Assembly (NCBI RefSeq): GCF_017303295.1
Contig: NZ_JAFKOK010000006.1
Span: 1-64,000, forward strand
Reading direction: 5' to 3'
Source of the DNA: Rhodobacter sp. NTK016B
GTDB lineage: Bacteria > Pseudomonadota > Alphaproteobacteria > Rhodobacterales > Rhodobacteraceae
Length of the DNA stretch: 64,000 nucleotides
The notes beneath the pieces are model-generated. The model made no database searches. It saw nothing but the letters and a program-made list of their open reading frames with translations, and had not been told where the DNA came from. Positions 63,678 through 64,000 of this stretch are shown here, piece after piece. Position numbers and translations under genes: made by a program. Each line of letters opens with the position of its first letter. Within the stretch, counting starts at the first letter, position 1.

Positions 63678-64000
63678 ATGAACCCGCGATTTGGACCGGG
63701 GCCCGAAGCCGGGCGCCGCTATACCCGCCGTGCGGGCGCCTATGGCGTGCTGTGGCGCGGCGGGCAGGTACTTCTGACGCATCAGCTTGAACCATGGCCG
63801 GAATTCCAGCTTCCGGGCGGCGGGATCGATCCCGGCGAAAGCCCGGTTCAGGCCCTGCACCGCGAGGTGTACGAGGAAACCGGCTGGCGCATCGCCGCGC
63901 CGCGTCGCATGGGCACCTTTCGCCGCTTCACCTACATGCCCGAATACGATCTGTGGGCCGAAAAGGTCTGCATGATCTATCTGGCCTTTCCGGTGCGACC
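63678..64000 (+). CDS. NUDIX hydrolase (partial, runs off the window)
   Basis: An ATG at 63678 follows AGGAG and encodes MNPRFGPGPEAGRRYTRRAG. The NUDIX box is GGGIDPGESPVQALHREV with YEETGW. The remaining C-terminal part lies outside the window. It is divergent from hslO and about 70 bases away. The substrate cannot be inferred. Confidence 0.85.
   Translation, partial: MNPRFGPGPEAGRRYTRRAGAYGVLWRGGQVLLTHQLEPWPEFQLPGGGIDPGESPVQALHREVYEETGWRIAAPRRMGTFRRFTYMPEYDLWAEKVCMIYLAFPVR

Overview
The window looks like a high-GC alphaproteobacterial chromosome or chromid, most likely Rhodobacterales (Roseobacter group). Evidence: the SecB/FxsA/Tim44-like/Smr block, the cyoABCD quinol oxidase, the cca/NUDIX/hslO block, a plasmid-type ParB fragment, and a GC-rich hairpin repeat of a kind I recall from this family. 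No rRNA, tRNA or CRISPR array was seen.

The first 28.6 kb is an accessory stress and anaerobic-survival island. In order it holds a decayed PAP2-like gene, a VIT-family transporter, the cbpA/cbpM co-chaperone pair, a MacAB-like ABC system, a broken SDR gene, YqjD/YqjE-like membrane stress proteins, a cupin, a truncated PHA synthase, a complete nine-gene N-ATPase operon (atpDCQRBEFAG), a full arginine deiminase operon (YfcC-type antiporter, arcA, arcB, arcC), small stress proteins (CsbD, DUF3309, SHOCT, DUF302) and a Crp/Fnr regulator. FNR-like sites of the form YTRAY-N4-RTYAR lie in many of its promoter regions, so the island may be one oxygen- or NO-responsive regulon. A plausible logic is that arginine fermentation makes ATP by carbamate kinase and the N-ATPase spends ATP to keep an ion gradient. 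The island ends in a graveyard of broken genes: DUF2254, a CPA1 antiporter remnant, a copper-ATPase start, IS21 and IS481 scars, and a ParB fragment.

From 28.8 kb the sequence is largely intact. A cobalamin riboswitch precedes a small ORF and a btuF/btuC/btuD-type importer. Next come a secreted protein, a patatin/acetoacetate decarboxylase/3-hydroxybutyrate dehydrogenase cluster, small membrane proteins, an EmrAB-type efflux pair, cyoABCD on the minus strand, DUF202 and HdeD membrane proteins, and an OmpR/EnvZ-type two-component system. A TGT-N6-TGTAAG-like motif precedes three transcription units here at similar distances and may be the site of that regulator.

From 46.7 kb the genes are mostly core: a TM-anchored hypothetical protein, secB with terminator, fxsA, a Tim44-domain protein, Smr, a lipoprotein hydrolase, ilvA, an Hpt protein divergent from a REC-PP2C phosphatase, a NavAb-like bacterial sodium channel, an RNA methyltransferase, a VOC protein, two tandem ABC exporters, cca, a NUDIX hydrolase, hslO, and a second NUDIX hydrolase that runs off the end of the window.
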